DNA of 53,236 nucleotides from Pseudomonadota bacterium (GTDB taxonomy: Bacteria; Cyanobacteriota; Vampirovibrionia; Obscuribacterales; Obscuribacteraceae): assembly GCA_021325555.1 (NCBI GenBank), contig JAJPGY010000031.1, positions 1 through 53,236 on the forward strand, in the 5' to 3' direction. The stretch's first letter is position 1, and each line of letters begins with the position of its first letter. Positions 1-8,922 of this stretch are shown piece by piece. The position numbers and the translations under genes are program-made. The notes below the pieces were generated by a model, which was given only the letters and a program-made list of their open reading frames with translations, searched no databases and was not told where the DNA came from.

Positions 1-3000
1 GACGTAGACATTGCCGGTGGTGCTAGGCGCGGCACCGGCATTGGCGGTGAGCGTGGCGGTGCTGACGTTGAAAGGCGAGGAGCAAGAGGCGCCGATGGAG
101 CCGCCGGTGGCGCTCAGGTTGACGGAGCCGCCGGAGACGGTGATGCCCATGGCTGTCTGCAAGGAGGACGCCGAATTGGCCTGGAGGCTGAAGGTATTGA
201 GCGCCGTATTGGGGCTGGCGATCCCAAGGTTGGAAAAGCAGCAAAAGGCCGGGGAAGCATTGGAAGGATTGATGACGGCAACAGTTCCGCCTGCCGTGTC
301 CTTCAGGTAGACGGAGCCGGACGGCGCAGACGCCGAGATGTTGGCGGCGGAGAAAGTGATCGGTGAACCGCTGGCACCTACGTCTTTGTTGGCGGAATAG
401 AGTACTACATTAGTAAACGCACCTATGTTGCCCGAAGATGGGGCCGTTATCGAGTTGTTCGCCGCCAATGCCAGGGACGTACCGGAAGCGCTCATGTTGG
501 TGAGATTGATTTGTCCGTTAGTGCCGGATGCGTAGAAGGTTATCGTGCTCGAAGTGACCGACGAGCCGGAGGCAAAGGAGATGGTCGCGCCTGGAGAGGC
601 GGGCGCAGCGGTGTCTGCAATGTAAAAATTGCCATTGCTGGCAGAGTTGGAGTTGACAAGCGTGACAGCCTGGCTGTCGGTGATGTAGACATTTCTGGCG
701 TTGACGGTCAATACCGGAACGTTGAGCGGCAAAGGCGAGCTGCAGCTAGAGGCGATGTTGCCGGATTGGGCGCTCAAAATCACGTTGGACCCGGAGATGC
801 TTGTGCCGGACCCGATGGCCAGAGAAGAGGCGGAGTCAGCCTGAAGGCTGAAAGTGTTCAGCGCCGAATTGGGATTGGTAATGCCCAAACTGGAGTAGCA
901 GCAAAAGGCCGGAGACGCAGTGGAAGGGTTGAAGATGGTGACAGTGCCTCCGGCAGTATCGCTCACATAGACGGAGCCGGACGGTGCGGAGGCGGACAGG
1001 TTGGCGGCCGAGAAGGTTATCGGCGCGCCGCTGGCTCCGAGATTGCTGTTGGCGGAATAAAGCAAAATGTTGGTAAAGGTTCCGAGATTGGCAGGGGAGG
1101 ATGGCGCGCTGATTGAGTTATTTGCAGCGAGCGCCAGGGAATTGGCGGAGATATTGAAGTTGGAGAGATTGAGTTGAGCGTTGGTGCCTGATGCGTAAAA
1201 GGCGGCCGTGGACGCGGAGACGGAAGACCCGGAGGCGAAGGAGATGGTGGCAGACGGTGAGCTGGGAGCGGCTGTGTCGGCCAAGTAGAAGCTGCCATTG
1301 TAAGCGGAGCTGGCAGAAGAAAGGGTGACTGCTTGATTGTCGGAGATGTATACGCTTTGCGTGTTGGATGGCGAAGAGCCGGCATTGACGGTCAGTGTCG
1401 GCGTGCTTACGTTGATCGTCGCGGTGCAACCCGTCCCGATGGATCCAGTTGTGGTGATGTTCAAGCTGGTTCCGGTTATGAGACCGGTGCCGGTGGGATC
1501 GGTCAGGCTGCCGTACACGGTCAACACTCCTGCCGATGATTGCCCAGAAGTATTTTGGAAGTTCAGCGTGCCGTCGACGATGGCGTTTGCGGGGGAGCCG
1601 CTGCTGCCTACAGTTAAACCTCCGGTCAACTGAACGTTCATTGTCACGTTCTGTGGCAAGTCCAAACAGTTGCAGCCGCTCGGGTTTATGTTCTGGTTGG
1701 TGAGGGTGAAGGTTCCTCCCACCCCTTGTCCGCTGCTGTTGATCTCCAGCGTCTGGATGCCGGTGCTTGCCTGGAGCAAGGCTATGATCTCGGCCGCTGT
1801 CAGATTAGTTAGCTGGTTAGGCACGGTCAGCGTGGTGCCATTGCTCAGAACGAGCGTCAGCTCGCCGGGCCCCGTGTATGAGTTCGTTTTGTCGATCTCG
1901 TTGGTGTTTATCTTGTTGCCGTTAATCTCTATCTTGATCTTGGCGCTGTTCGAGTCCACATTGGCGTGAGATGACGTCTGCAAACCTGCGGTGGTCCCGT
2001 TGCCGTTCGCTGCGGTGATGCCGATTACCTGAAAACCGGTTGAGCTGGCCGAGATCGTCGCCGGATAGGTAGTGCTCGTGTTGGTCAAATCAAGGCATGC
2101 CGGGTAAGTCGTCGGCGACGACACGGACGACCCGGTGGAGGCGTCAATTATGATGCCGTAACCACCAATGATGCTGTAATAGTATGTTTTGCCGCTTCCG
2201 GTCGACGGAACTGTCGGTCCATAAATACTGATGCTGGTACCACCGGCGTCCAGTGTTATCGGCGCGTTTGGGGATTGAAGACTGGACGGGTTGTTAGGAT
2301 CCGCCACGGCGGCAATGATTCCGTTGATGTTGGTCGGTGCCGTTGAAAGCGTCGTAACGGCCCCGGGCTGTCCCCAGCCCTGGTATGTAGTTGATGTTGA
2401 GCCCGTTGCCTGGGGCGTGCCGTACTGTCCACCCGAGGAAAATAACGAGCCGGTGACAGTGATTGAGCCACCCAGTGCTGTAAGGACGACGCCGTTGTTG
2501 ATTAGCGGCAAGCCGGATTGTATGCCGCACAGCGGGCAAGGTCCGCCGGAACCACCGCTGCCGCCTATAACTTTGCTACTGGTGGTGTTGGCATTGCTGC
2601 CGCCGTTGCCCCCCGCGGTGACTATGGCGGCCAGCAAAGACGACCCGTTATTGAAGAGGGTGTTGCTGAATTGCTGATCGCCGGTCAAGGAGATGGAGCC
2701 GTACAGGGTCTGAATGGCGGCCGTTCCACCGTTGCCGCCGTTGCCGCCGTTGGCGGCCTTGTCAATCGTATCGCTGTTGTCTTGCCCGTTGCCCCCGGCT
2801 GAGTTAATAGTTCCGTTGACGACGATGTTGTTGCCGACCGACGGGCTGGTGCTCTGTCCGGTAGATATGGTGACATTGCCGCCGTTGCCGCCGGTGCCGG
2901 CGGTGGCATTTGCGTTGAGCGGGCCCTGGAAGCCCCTGCCTTGCGCATTGACGTCGCCGTTGACCGTGATGGCGCCGCCGGCTGTCAATGTGATCGCGCC

Positions 3001-4917
3001 GGCGTTTTCCCCGAAGCTGTAACTTGCCGGGACGGACTGAGCATTAGTGTTGAGTGCTCCGACGCTTATCGCCCCGTTTTGGACGGTGCCGGCGCTGAAG
3101 GTGCCGCCGGTGGCTGTTCCGTTGGTGATGACCTTATTGGCGCTCAGGGTCGGGGTGGCGGTCTCAAGCAAGATGTATCCCGTGGTGGAGCCTGTGGTGG
3201 CGCCGACCGCTGGAGCGGGGCCGTATCCCCCGCTCGTATTAATCGAGCCCACCGTTATAGACTGCCCGCTTGTGGCACCGGCAAGCATCTTTACGTACCC
3301 ACCTGTGCCCGCGTTGACGCCGCCGGTGGAGATCGTGGTCGTGGTCGGAATGGTGATGGTGCCGGGCGTATAGGTCGAACCGGCGCCGGTGCCGCTGTAG
3401 GCCGCCATGGTCACATTGCCGCCGCTGGCGTTGGTGACGCTGCCGGCTGCCGTGCCGCTGGTGTTTATGCCGGTTACGCCGGTAAGCACGATCGCACCGC
3501 CGGTGGTGGAGCCTGTGGAACCGATGGTGACCTGCGTGGCGGCAGGAGCCGGATAGCCGCTGGTGCCCGAGGGCGACACCGAGACGAATCCAGCCCCGGC
3601 GACAACAAGAAGATTCCCGCCGTTGCCGCCGGCGCTGTTGGTCGTGTCAAGCGTTCCCGAGCCGATCACGACATCCTGGCTGGCGACAATCGCCAGATCG
3701 CTGCCGGCCGTGTTGGGGATGCCGCCGGTTAAAGTGACGCTGCCTTGCGTGTTGTAGTAGGTCGGATCGCCTGTTGTCTCGATGCTACCGAAGGTCAAAT
3801 TAGGTGTGGCTGCCGTAAAGTGCGCGGCGCCGGCATTGATATTTACCGTCCCGGTGACCTTGCCCACGTCCGCCGTGACCAGCCCGCTGCCGGAATTAAT
3901 GTTCAGTGTGTTGGACAGCCAGTCGCCGCCGACAAGCGTCGTGTTGCCGTTGCCGGTGTAGGTCGCATCCCGGAAATTAATAGCTCCCATAAGGGCCGAT
4001 ATGGTGCCGCCCGTGTTGTTGATGCTCAAGTCCTGCGCAAGGCTATGAAAGCCGATATCGCCGTTAAGCGCTTGAATGGTCCCGGTATTGCCAAGCATGG
4101 CGGTGACCGCGTTAATGCTGCCGCTCTGAGAAGTCAGCACGCCCTGGTTGACAATGTTGGCGGCCTGCAGGTTTAAGTCATTGACGGCCGATATCAGCGG
4201 GGTCGGTCCGGTCGCGCCGGTGGGCAGGGCATTGATTATGGAGTTGCCGGCGGTCAGATTGAGGTGCCCGGAACTCGAAATGGTGCCAGCATTCACGATC
4301 GATTGCGCAGCGCTCAAACTGAGATTGACACTGGAGATGGCGCCGCTGAACCCTGGCAGCCCGCCGGCAGGAAGAAAGCTCGTGATAAGCCCACCTTGCT
4401 GATTGAATATGTTGCCGGCCTTAATGACCGCGTCGGTGATCTGCGGACTGGTGGACAGCACGTAAAAAGTCCCGGAATTGGCCAGATTTCCGCTCAGGCT
4501 CAATGTCTTGCTGACCGCTGCATTGTCAATTGCCGTGACGCCGTGTGGGACCACCAGGTTGCCCAGTTGCTGGCTCAGCTTTGAGCCAAGCGCAAAAGAA
4601 CCGCCGATTGCGTTTCCGAGGCTGCCCAGGACGATTGACTGGTGCCCTGTTTGTAGAACCTGCGTTAGCGCGAGCCGTTCGGCCGGGGTCAACATCATGT
4701 TAGGCGTCACCGTCAGGCTCGATCCGCCCACATGAATGTCGACGGCCGAGTGATTGTGAAGCGTGCCCGAGCTGACCGAATGCACGGTGGAGCCCAGGTC
4801 AAGGTTGATGGGGACATGATTCGCCTGCGCAACTTGAGCGCAAGCCTCTCGAGCCAGCAGGCCTGACGGCGCCGCCAGCAAGCAGCACAATAAATAGCTC
4901 AACACGCGGCGACTCAC
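1..4917 (-). CDS. Giant beta-repeat adhesin-like secreted protein, C-terminus beyond left edge
   Basis: An uninterrupted minus-strand frame of 1639 codons runs from a GTG at 4917 to base 1 and continues outside the window. A Shine-Dalgarno AGGAGG lies at 4930-4935; an in-frame TTG at 4926 sits too close to it. The N-terminus is a signal peptide (two arginines, then a Leu/Cys-rich core, Ala-rich end near residue 33). The rest is Ser/Thr/Gly/Asn-rich, with short beta-strand phrases such as 'NLTAGNSI', 'GGNGGN' and 'ITFSAANISASAPSGSVY', as in filamentous-haemagglutinin-like and other beta-strand-repeat adhesins. I see no clear TPS NPNL/NPNGI motif, so the secretion route is unknown; any autotransporter barrel or anchor would be in the missing C-terminus. 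The C-terminal part here consists of ~220-residue repeats. It lies downstream of the EPS genes on the same strand, but a 0.4-kb gap suggests its own promoter. Opposite-strand open frames (for example 511-1116, 2941-3732) are GC-bias shadows. Confidence 0.8.
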   Translation of the reverse strand, partial: MSRRVLSYLLCCLLAAPSGLLAREACAQVAQANHVPINLDLGSTVHSVSSGTLHNHSAVDIHVGGSSLTVTPNMMLTPAERLALTQVLQTGHQSIVLGSLGNAIGGSFALGSKLSQQLGNLVVPHGVTAIDNAAVSKTLSLSGNLANSGTFYVLSTSPQITDAVIKAGNIFNQQGGLITSFLPAGGLPGFSGAISSVNLSLSAAQSIVNAGTISSSGHLNLTAGNSIINALPTGATGPTPLISAVNDLNLQAANIVNQGVLTSQSGSINAVTAMLGNTGTIQALNGDIGFHSLAQDLSINNTGGTISALMGAINFRDATYTGNGNTTLVGGDWLSNTLNINSGSGLVTADVGKVTGTVNINAGAAHFTAATPNLTFGSIETTGDPTYYNTQGSVTLTGGIPNTAGSDLAIVASQDVVIGSGTLDTTNSAGGNGGNLLVVAGAGFVSVSPSGTSGYPAPAATQVTIGSTGSTTGGAIVLTGVTGINTSGTAAGSVTNASGGNVTMAAYSGTGAGSTYTPGTITIPTTTTISTGGVNAGTGGYVKMLAGATSGQSITVGSINTSGGYGPAPAVGATTGSTTGYILLETATPTLSANKVITNGTATGGTFSAGTVQNGAISVGALNTNAQSVPASYSFGENAGAITLTAGGAITVNGDVNAQGRGFQGPLNANATAGTGGNGGNVTISTGQSTSPSVGNNIVVNGTINSAGGNGQDNSDTIDKAANGGNGGNGGTAAIQTLYGSISLTGDQQFSNTLFNNGSSLLAAIVTAGGNGGSNANTTSSKVIGGSGGSGGPCPLCGIQSGLPLINNGVVLTALGGSITVTGSLFSSGGQYGTPQATGSTSTTYQGWGQPGAVTTLSTAPTNINGIIAAVADPNNPSSLQSPNAPITLDAGGTSISIYGPTVPSTGSGKTYYYSIIGGYGIIIDASTGSSVSSPTTYPACLDLTNTSTTYPATISASSTGFQVIGITAANGNGTTAGLQTSSHANVDSNSAKIKIEINGNKINTNEIDKTNSYTGPGELTLVLSNGTTLTVPNQLTNLTAAEIIALLQASTGIQTLEINSSGQGVGGTFTLTNQNINPSGCNCLDLPQNVTMNVQLTGGLTVGSSGSPANAIVDGTLNFQNTSGQSSAGVLTVYGSLTDPTGTGLITGTSLNITTTGSIGTGCTATINVSTPTLTVNAGSSPSNTQSVYISDNQAVTLSSASSAYNGSFYLADTAAPSSPSATISFASGSSVSASTAAFYASGTNAQLNLSNFNISANSLALAANNSISAPSSPANLGTFTNILLYSANSNLGASGAPITFSAANLSASAPSGSVYVSDTAGGTVTIFNPSTASPAFCCYSSLGITNPNSALNTFSLQADSASSLAIGSGTSISGSNVILSAQSGNIASSCSSPLPLNVPVLTVNARNVYITDSQAVTLVNSNSASNGNFYIADTAAPASPGATISFASGSSVTSSTITFYASGTNGQINLTNMSASGTSLALAANNSITAPSSGNIGAFTNVVLYSANKDVGASGSPITFSAANISASAPSGSVYLKDTAGGTVAVINPSNASPAFCCFSNLGIASPNTALNTFSLQANSASSLQTAMGITVSGGSVNLSATGGSIGASCSSPFNVSTATLTANAGAAPSTTGNVYV
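10..690 (-). repeat. Adhesin repeat unit B (~227 aa)
   Basis: Second copy, 681 nt, starting VYITDSQAVTL, with the same order of phrases and the same 'ASPAFCC' marker. The 11-base string gcaaaaggccg recurs at 241 and 901. A third unit starts (V-Y-V) in bases 1-9, so the array continues off the window. Confidence 0.75.
691..1353 (-). repeat. Adhesin repeat unit A (~221 aa)
   Basis: Coding repeat, 663 nt, beginning at VYISDNQAVTL and containing the marker phrases 'FYASGTN', 'SLALAANNSI', 'SANLGASGAPITFSAANLS'-like text, and 'ASPAFCC'. It aligns with 10-690 along its whole length. Confidence 0.75.
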
Positions 4918-5363
4918 AACCGCCAACCCCCTCCTTTTGCCTTTGGTTGCCGGCTGGAATGCCCGGTTAAACCGTACCCTGAATTTGTCGAACCTCCGAC
5001 ACGGTCTGGCTGCGTGTGCGGCATGCTGCTCGCTGCGACATTGCGTCCGTCCCGCCCTTGTCCTCGGCGGCCGCCACCGCCTCGACGCTGTCTCACCATC
5101 TTAAGTCCTACCCCCCGGGGCCATCCCTCAATCGGGTGGTCTCCATTTACTACTCTACAACATCCGAGGCGATTGTCTATATTCGTTTTGATAGACCGCC
5201 TAAGCATTACCCCATAGATTTACTAAGCAAAATATCGTCAAACCTATAAGATGACATTGGAACCGAGGAAAGCCTGACGTCGGAAAGGCAAAGCTCGCGG
5301 GCGTCTGGCAAGGTGCATCCCCTGTGTGGGGGATTTGGAGCCCTGACTTTCGCCGGACGGAAG
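4918..5363. other. Gene-free stretch upstream of the adhesin
   Basis: About 446 bases with no convincing gene. Bases 5140-5260 are clearly more AT-rich than the surroundings and are the likely promoter area of the adhesin. The half near the adhesin is GC-rich leader sequence carrying the adhesin Shine-Dalgarno at 4930-4935. The small open frames here have poor composition and no homology that I recognise. Confidence 0.6.
5213..5241 (-). promoter_or_regulatory. Possible adhesin promoter
   Basis: On the minus strand TTGACG (5241-5236) is followed after 17 bases by a weak -10-like TCTATG (5218-5213), inside the only AT-rich block upstream of the adhesin. The -35 is good and the -10 poor, so this is tentative. 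It implies a 5' leader of about 290 bases. Confidence 0.25.
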
Positions 5364-5609
5364 TTAAGGAAAGTTAAGCTTGTCAAGCAGCGTTCCGCCG
5401 GCACCGGTGCCCGGTTTACGCGGCCCCGCACCCCGGGCATTCGCTTTGCGAAAAAGAACTGCCGTCTGCAGCGAAATGCGCTTCCGGAGCGGGTGCGGCA
5501 ATCGTTGCGTGGCGGACTCGATAGCGTCGATCCAGCGCTTGGGGAGAAGCTTCAGGACAAACTCTGGTTTCATGTGCCCGTCGCTGTTGGACTGGAACTG
5601 CAGCTCCAA
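5364..5609 (-). CDS. Small unrecognised ORF, possibly a gene remnant
   Basis: A frame open from 5678 (after a TAG at 5679-5681) down to a TAA at 5364. The only start codon near its beginning is a TTG at 5609 without a ribosome-binding site, giving 81 residues. Codon use is GC3-rich like the neighbours. The peptide reads like an ordinary soluble protein in its first half ('KPEFVLKLLPKRWIDAI') and like a basic low-complexity tail in the second. The open frame extends some 23 codons upstream of the TTG with equally plausible protein text. That suggests either a truncated gene (C-terminal fragment) or a chance ORF. It lies directly downstream of the GT2 gene at 5711-6697. No function can be assigned. 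Confidence 0.3.
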   Translation of the reverse strand: MELQFQSNSDGHMKPEFVLKLLPKRWIDAIESATQRLPHPLRKRISLQTAVLFRKANARGAGPRKPGTGAGGTLLDKLNFP

Positions 5610-5710
5610 CGCGTTGCCGGGAGCGTACTCGATTGGCGCCTCTTGCTTTAGCGCTACGTAATCGCCTCGGCTATCCTGCTACCTGCCAGGATCGCATACT
5701 GACAGCAAGG

Positions 5711-6697
5711 CTATTGGTTGTGCTCGTCAAATCTTTCGATCTCGAACAAGCCCTCGGTGATGACCGCCTCTCGCTGACCCCGGCAATAGGCGTCCCGACC
5801 GATCAAACAGATCGGCGTGGCGACCAGCTCCACGGGCCGGGTTTTGCCTGCCAGCATGCCAACGGCTGCCGACGGTATCTCCTTGAGCAGCCACCGGCAC
5901 AACCGCCAGGCAATCTCGGATGGCTTATAAGGTGCAGCGGCCGGCAGGTTGTAGAGCGCGGACAAGTACCGGGCCGAGCGCCCGTAACGGTACATCTGCT
6001 GCTTGAACGACAAGAGGTCGGAGCGGTGGCGGTGGCGGACGACGGACTGCGCGCAATACGACAGCTCCCACGACCCCGCCTGCTGAATGCGCCAGCAAAT
6101 GTCGGCATCGCCCCCTGTGTCCATGCGCGGGCGAAACAGGCCGACCTCCCGCAGAGCCTGCCTCCGTACGGCGAGATTTGCCGTTTGACCGTACGGGCGA
6201 TAGGAATGGGCCAGGGTGTGCTCTTGCGAGAGCAAATTCTGGAATGCTGCATACTGCTCGAGCAACGAACGGCCCGGCAGCGCCTCGACCTTACCGGCCA
6301 CGATGCCAACCCGGGGATCAGCGAAGGGTTTGACCAGCTCCTGGAGCCAGTCTGCGGCCGGCCGGCAATCCGCGTCCGTAAAGGCGATGATCTCCCCGGA
6401 GGCGGACCGGCAGCCGGTGTTCCTGGCCGCATACGAGCTCCTTGTCTTGTTTTCGGAGAGCAGCAGCAACCGAAGGTTTTTCTCCTCCGCGGCGAGCCCG
6501 GACAACAGCCTTGCCGTCTCATCGCTGCTGCAGTTGTCAACGACGATGTATTCGGCTCGGGAACGAGGATACGTTTGAGCTCGCAAACACGCAACGAGGT
6601 CCGCGACGTCCTTCTCGCCGTTGTGGATCGGCACCACGACGGAGACCCTTGGAAATGTCTCTGCTACCGGAGCCGCTGGCGGTGGGTCAACCTGCAT
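5711..6697 (-). CDS. Family 2 glycosyltransferase
   Basis: 328 residues. A GT-A fold begins at about residue 17 with 'VSVVVPIHNGEKD', then 'VDNCSSD', and a DXD-type metal/nucleotide-sugar site 'TDADCRP' near residue 112. A mid-region with Asp-Ile-Cys-Trp-Arg matches the acceptor-side 'ED.. R' position of GT2 enzymes. The C-terminal third is hydrophobic/basic and may sit on the membrane. It should transfer a sugar from a nucleotide donor to the lipid-linked EPS unit on the cytoplasmic face. The ATG overlaps the stop of the upstream GT4 gene by 11 bases, so the two are probably translationally coupled. Donor and acceptor cannot be read from sequence. Confidence 0.9.
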   Translation of the reverse strand: MQVDPPPAAPVAETFPRVSVVVPIHNGEKDVADLVACLRAQTYPRSRAEYIVVDNCSSDETARLLSGLAAEEKNLRLLLLSENKTRSSYAARNTGCRSASGEIIAFTDADCRPAADWLQELVKPFADPRVGIVAGKVEALPGRSLLEQYAAFQNLLSQEHTLAHSYRPYGQTANLAVRRQALREVGLFRPRMDTGGDADICWRIQQAGSWELSYCAQSVVRHRHRSDLLSFKQQMYRYGRSARYLSALYNLPAAAPYKPSEIAWRLCRWLLKEIPSAAVGMLAGKTRPVELVATPICLIGRDAYCRGQREAVITEGLFEIERFDEHNQ

Positions 6698-7919
6698 CGA
6701 TCTGGGATTCCTTCGAGCCTGGCCCGGGCGAGGCGGCGGAGCGCGGGGCTGCCGCGGCCGGCGCTGCGCACTGCTGGAGAATCTCCAGCAGGCGGGGGAA
6801 GTTGCCGCGCATGTCGAAACGCCGCAGGAAGCACTGTCCCGCTAGGAGCCGCATCTCCTGCTTCTCCTCCTCGGACACAGCTAACCATCGCTCCAGCAGC
6901 CGGCTGGTGCCGTCAACGGTATCAGGCTCCACGAGCCCGGCCCGATCGGATTGAATCTCGCGCCAGATATTCACCTGATTCGAGATGAGCACCGGAACCC
7001 CGCAAGCAAGCGCCTCGGCCACCGATATTCCGAAATTCTCGCGGTGCGAGGGCAAGATGAAAGCCTCGGCGGTCCGGAAGGCTCCCCATTTGAGATCGCC
7101 GGCAAGCATGTCGGTCCAGGTTACTCGCCGGCTGACCCCGGGCTGATCTCGCTCGTAATCCCGGCGAAGCCGGGCTCCGTAATTGCCGGCGCACGGTCCG
7201 GCCAGCACCAGGTGCAGCTCCTGATGCCGTTCGGCCAGACGGGCGAACGCCCGGAGAACGAGATCGCATCCCTTCATCTCGTGGATTCTACCCAGGAAAA
7301 GCAAGACGCGCTTGCCGCGCAGCTCGGGATATCTGCTCAGGAAGGCTTCGCGCTGCGCGAGCGGATCGCCGCCTGGCCCCCGGATCCCGTAAGGCACGAC
7401 GATCTCGCGCGCCCGGTAGGGGATGAACGAATTTCTGGCCCGCAGTCGCTCTTCTTCGGAGGTGAAGAGCACCGCCCGCGCGTCCCTTAGCACGCGGTAC
7501 TCCGCCCACGGCCAGTAGAGATATTTCTTGAGGCGCTTGAGAGGATATCTCCGGTTGAACCAGGGGTCGAGCATGCCGTGCAGGAAAACCACGTAGGGGG
7601 TGTCCGTGCCCCGCAGGGACAGCCAGCCGCCGAACGATGTGTACTGCCATATGCCGTTGAAGACGACAAGATCAAAGCGGTGCCGGTTGCTCCGCAGCCA
7701 GGGAATGAGGCGCGGCGTGAATCCGTAGTGCAGGGCGGTAGGACCGAGCGCGTGAACGGTGGCCGGGAACCGCTTGATCCAGGGATCGTCCGGGCTGTCC
7801 AGCGTCAGCACTTCAAAAACGTTGCCGGCATCCCGTTGGAGCTCGGACATCTGCCGTAGAAACTCGGTCGGCCCCCCGCACTCTGGGGACAGTCCGCCTA
7901 CGCAGTGCAGGAATCTCAT
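6687..7919 (-). CDS. Family 4 (GT-B) glycosyltransferase
   Basis: 410 residues from an ATG at 7919. The N-terminal Rossmann half starts 'MRFLHCVGGLSPECGG'. The C-terminal half has 'LLFLGRIHEMKG' and the family's E-x7-E signature 'ENFGISVAEALACGVP'. The last ~25 residues are Ala/Pro/Ser-rich. It is a retaining nucleotide-sugar transferase, presumably acting on the lipid-linked repeat unit. There is no strong Shine-Dalgarno, but a perfect TATAAT lies 50 bases upstream (7969-7974). It overlaps the following GT2 by 11 bases. Confidence 0.9.
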   Translation of the reverse strand: MRFLHCVGGLSPECGGPTEFLRQMSELQRDAGNVFEVLTLDSPDDPWIKRFPATVHALGPTALHYGFTPRLIPWLRSNRHRFDLVVFNGIWQYTSFGGWLSLRGTDTPYVVFLHGMLDPWFNRRYPLKRLKKYLYWPWAEYRVLRDARAVLFTSEEERLRARNSFIPYRAREIVVPYGIRGPGGDPLAQREAFLSRYPELRGKRVLLFLGRIHEMKGCDLVLRAFARLAERHQELHLVLAGPCAGNYGARLRRDYERDQPGVSRRVTWTDMLAGDLKWGAFRTAEAFILPSHRENFGISVAEALACGVPVLISNQVNIWREIQSDRAGLVEPDTVDGTSRLLERWLAVSEEEKQEMRLLAGQCFLRRFDMRGNFPRLLEILQQCAAPAAAAPRSAASPGPGSKESQIDAG

Positions 7920-7968
7920 CGTCTAGATGCTGGCGAAAGCTGAGGAGACCGTATGGTCGCAAGCCTCA

Positions 7969-7974
7969 ATTATA
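7969..7974 (-). promoter_or_regulatory. TATAAT -10-like box upstream of the GT4 gene
   Basis: Minus-strand perfect TATAAT 50 bases before the ATG at 7919, within the AT-rich gap after the sugar-phosphotransferase gene. No good -35 hexamer is visible at 16-18 bases, so this is weak on its own. Confidence 0.3.
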
Positions 7975-7988
7975 CTCTTCTATACTAT

Positions 7989-8708
7989 TCAGGAGCCGAA
8001 CCTGAGCACGTCCACGAGCGTCAGCAGCTCGACGAGCGAGGTTATGCCTACCAGCGCCGTCAGCACGCGGCACACGCCGATCGTTGCCAGAAGCGTCCGG
8101 CAGTCGAGCCAGAACGACAGCCCGCGCTCGTAGTCGTGATTGATGGCGAAGCGTTGCGCGTATGTCTGGTTGCCGTTCCTGCTTATCTGCTCAGGACCGG
8201 TCAGCCCGGGTCTGACCGTGGGCTTGAACCCCGGATGCTCCTCTTGATAGCCGAACTCGCTGGCGATCACCTCACATTCGGCAACCGACAGCGGACGCGG
8301 CCCGATAAGGCTCATGTCCCCACGTATCACGTTCCAGAGCTGCGGCAGTTCGTCGAACTTCCAGTCCCGCAATATCTTGCCCAGCCGCGTTACGCGCGGG
8401 TCATCCTCGCGGGTGCGCACGCCCTCGTGCTCGCTGCCCGGCACCATGGTGCGTATCTTGTAGATGGTGAAAACCCGGCCGCCGGCGCCGAGGCGTTGCT
8501 GCTTGAAGAGCACAGGCCCTCTGCTTTCCAGCATAACGAGCAAGGCTGCCAGCAATAGAAGCGGCGAGCAAACCACCAGCGCCGCCGAGGCTACCGTAAC
8601 ATCCAGAATACGCTTGATGAACCGGCGGTAAATGCCCGACCGGGAACCGCTCTCGATACCGCCAGCTAAAAGGAAGCCGTCGCTCGTAATTTCAGAATAG
8701 CTTCGCAT
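7989..8708 (-). CDS. Initiating polyprenyl-phosphate sugar-phosphotransferase
   Basis: 239 residues, bacterial sugar transferase family (PglC/WbaP C-terminal domain type). One hydrophobic membrane segment lies near residues 35-60. Then come the hallmark motifs 'KIRTM', 'DDPRVTRLG', 'DELPQLWNVIRGDMSLIGPRP' (the conserved Asp-Glu catalytic pair) and 'RPGLTG'. It moves a sugar-1-phosphate from a nucleotide sugar to undecaprenyl phosphate, the first step of repeat-unit assembly. The long multi-spanning N-terminal domain of WbaP is absent, so this is the small single-membrane-domain type. The ATG has AAGG about 10 bases upstream. It heads the minus-strand group 8708-5711. Confidence 0.93.
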   Translation of the reverse strand: MRSYSEITSDGFLLAGGIESGSRSGIYRRFIKRILDVTVASAALVVCSPLLLLAALLVMLESRGPVLFKQQRLGAGGRVFTIYKIRTMVPGSEHEGVRTREDDPRVTRLGKILRDWKFDELPQLWNVIRGDMSLIGPRPLSVAECEVIASEFGYQEEHPGFKPTVRPGLTGPEQISRNGNQTYAQRFAINHDYERGLSFWLDCRTLLATIGVCRVLTALVGITSLVELLTLVDVLRFGS

Positions 8709-8833
8709 CCAGGATTCGCCTTACAAACCGCCCACGCGTTTTGTGAATTTAACAGTTGCCGAAAGCACTTGGCATCCCCCGACTGGGTATCCGATTCTTC
8801 CGGCCGGTGACCAGGCGGACATCGTTTTATCAT

Positions 8834-8869
8834 GCAGAAATCCAGGCAGGCTTCCTGCCGATATTCTGC
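8834..8869. promoter_or_regulatory. Two-tier hairpin
   Basis: Inner stem GGCAGG/CCTGCC (8845-8850 with 8854-8859, 3-base loop) and outer stem GCAGAA/TTCTGC (8834-8839 with 8864-8869), separated by short internal loops. Both stems are perfect. There is no T-run, so it is not an obvious terminator; it could be an RNA leader structure or operator. Confidence 0.45.
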
Positions 8870-8922
8870 TACCCCCTGACATTACTGTGATGCACGGAAA
8901 CCCATGATGTCAAACACTTTGT

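Noticed and set aside
691..1353. CRISPR-like array
   Set aside because: Repeats are long (~660 nt), diverged and in frame within one coding sequence; there are no short identical repeats with unique spacers.
511..4584. Several plus-strand frames across the adhesin
   Set aside because: All are in the register complementary to the adhesin codons; the minus frame has a signal peptide, repeats and no stop over 1639 codons.
4918..5040. Riboswitch (c-di-GMP type) upstream of the adhesin
   Set aside because: I looked for the conserved GEMM core and tetraloop-receptor pattern and did not find it; only ordinary GC-rich leader sequence.
5633..6988. 451-codon plus-strand open frame
   Set aside because: It lies opposite the GT2 and GT4 genes, which have clear family motifs, and its own translation has no recognisable protein features; GC bias explains the missing stops.
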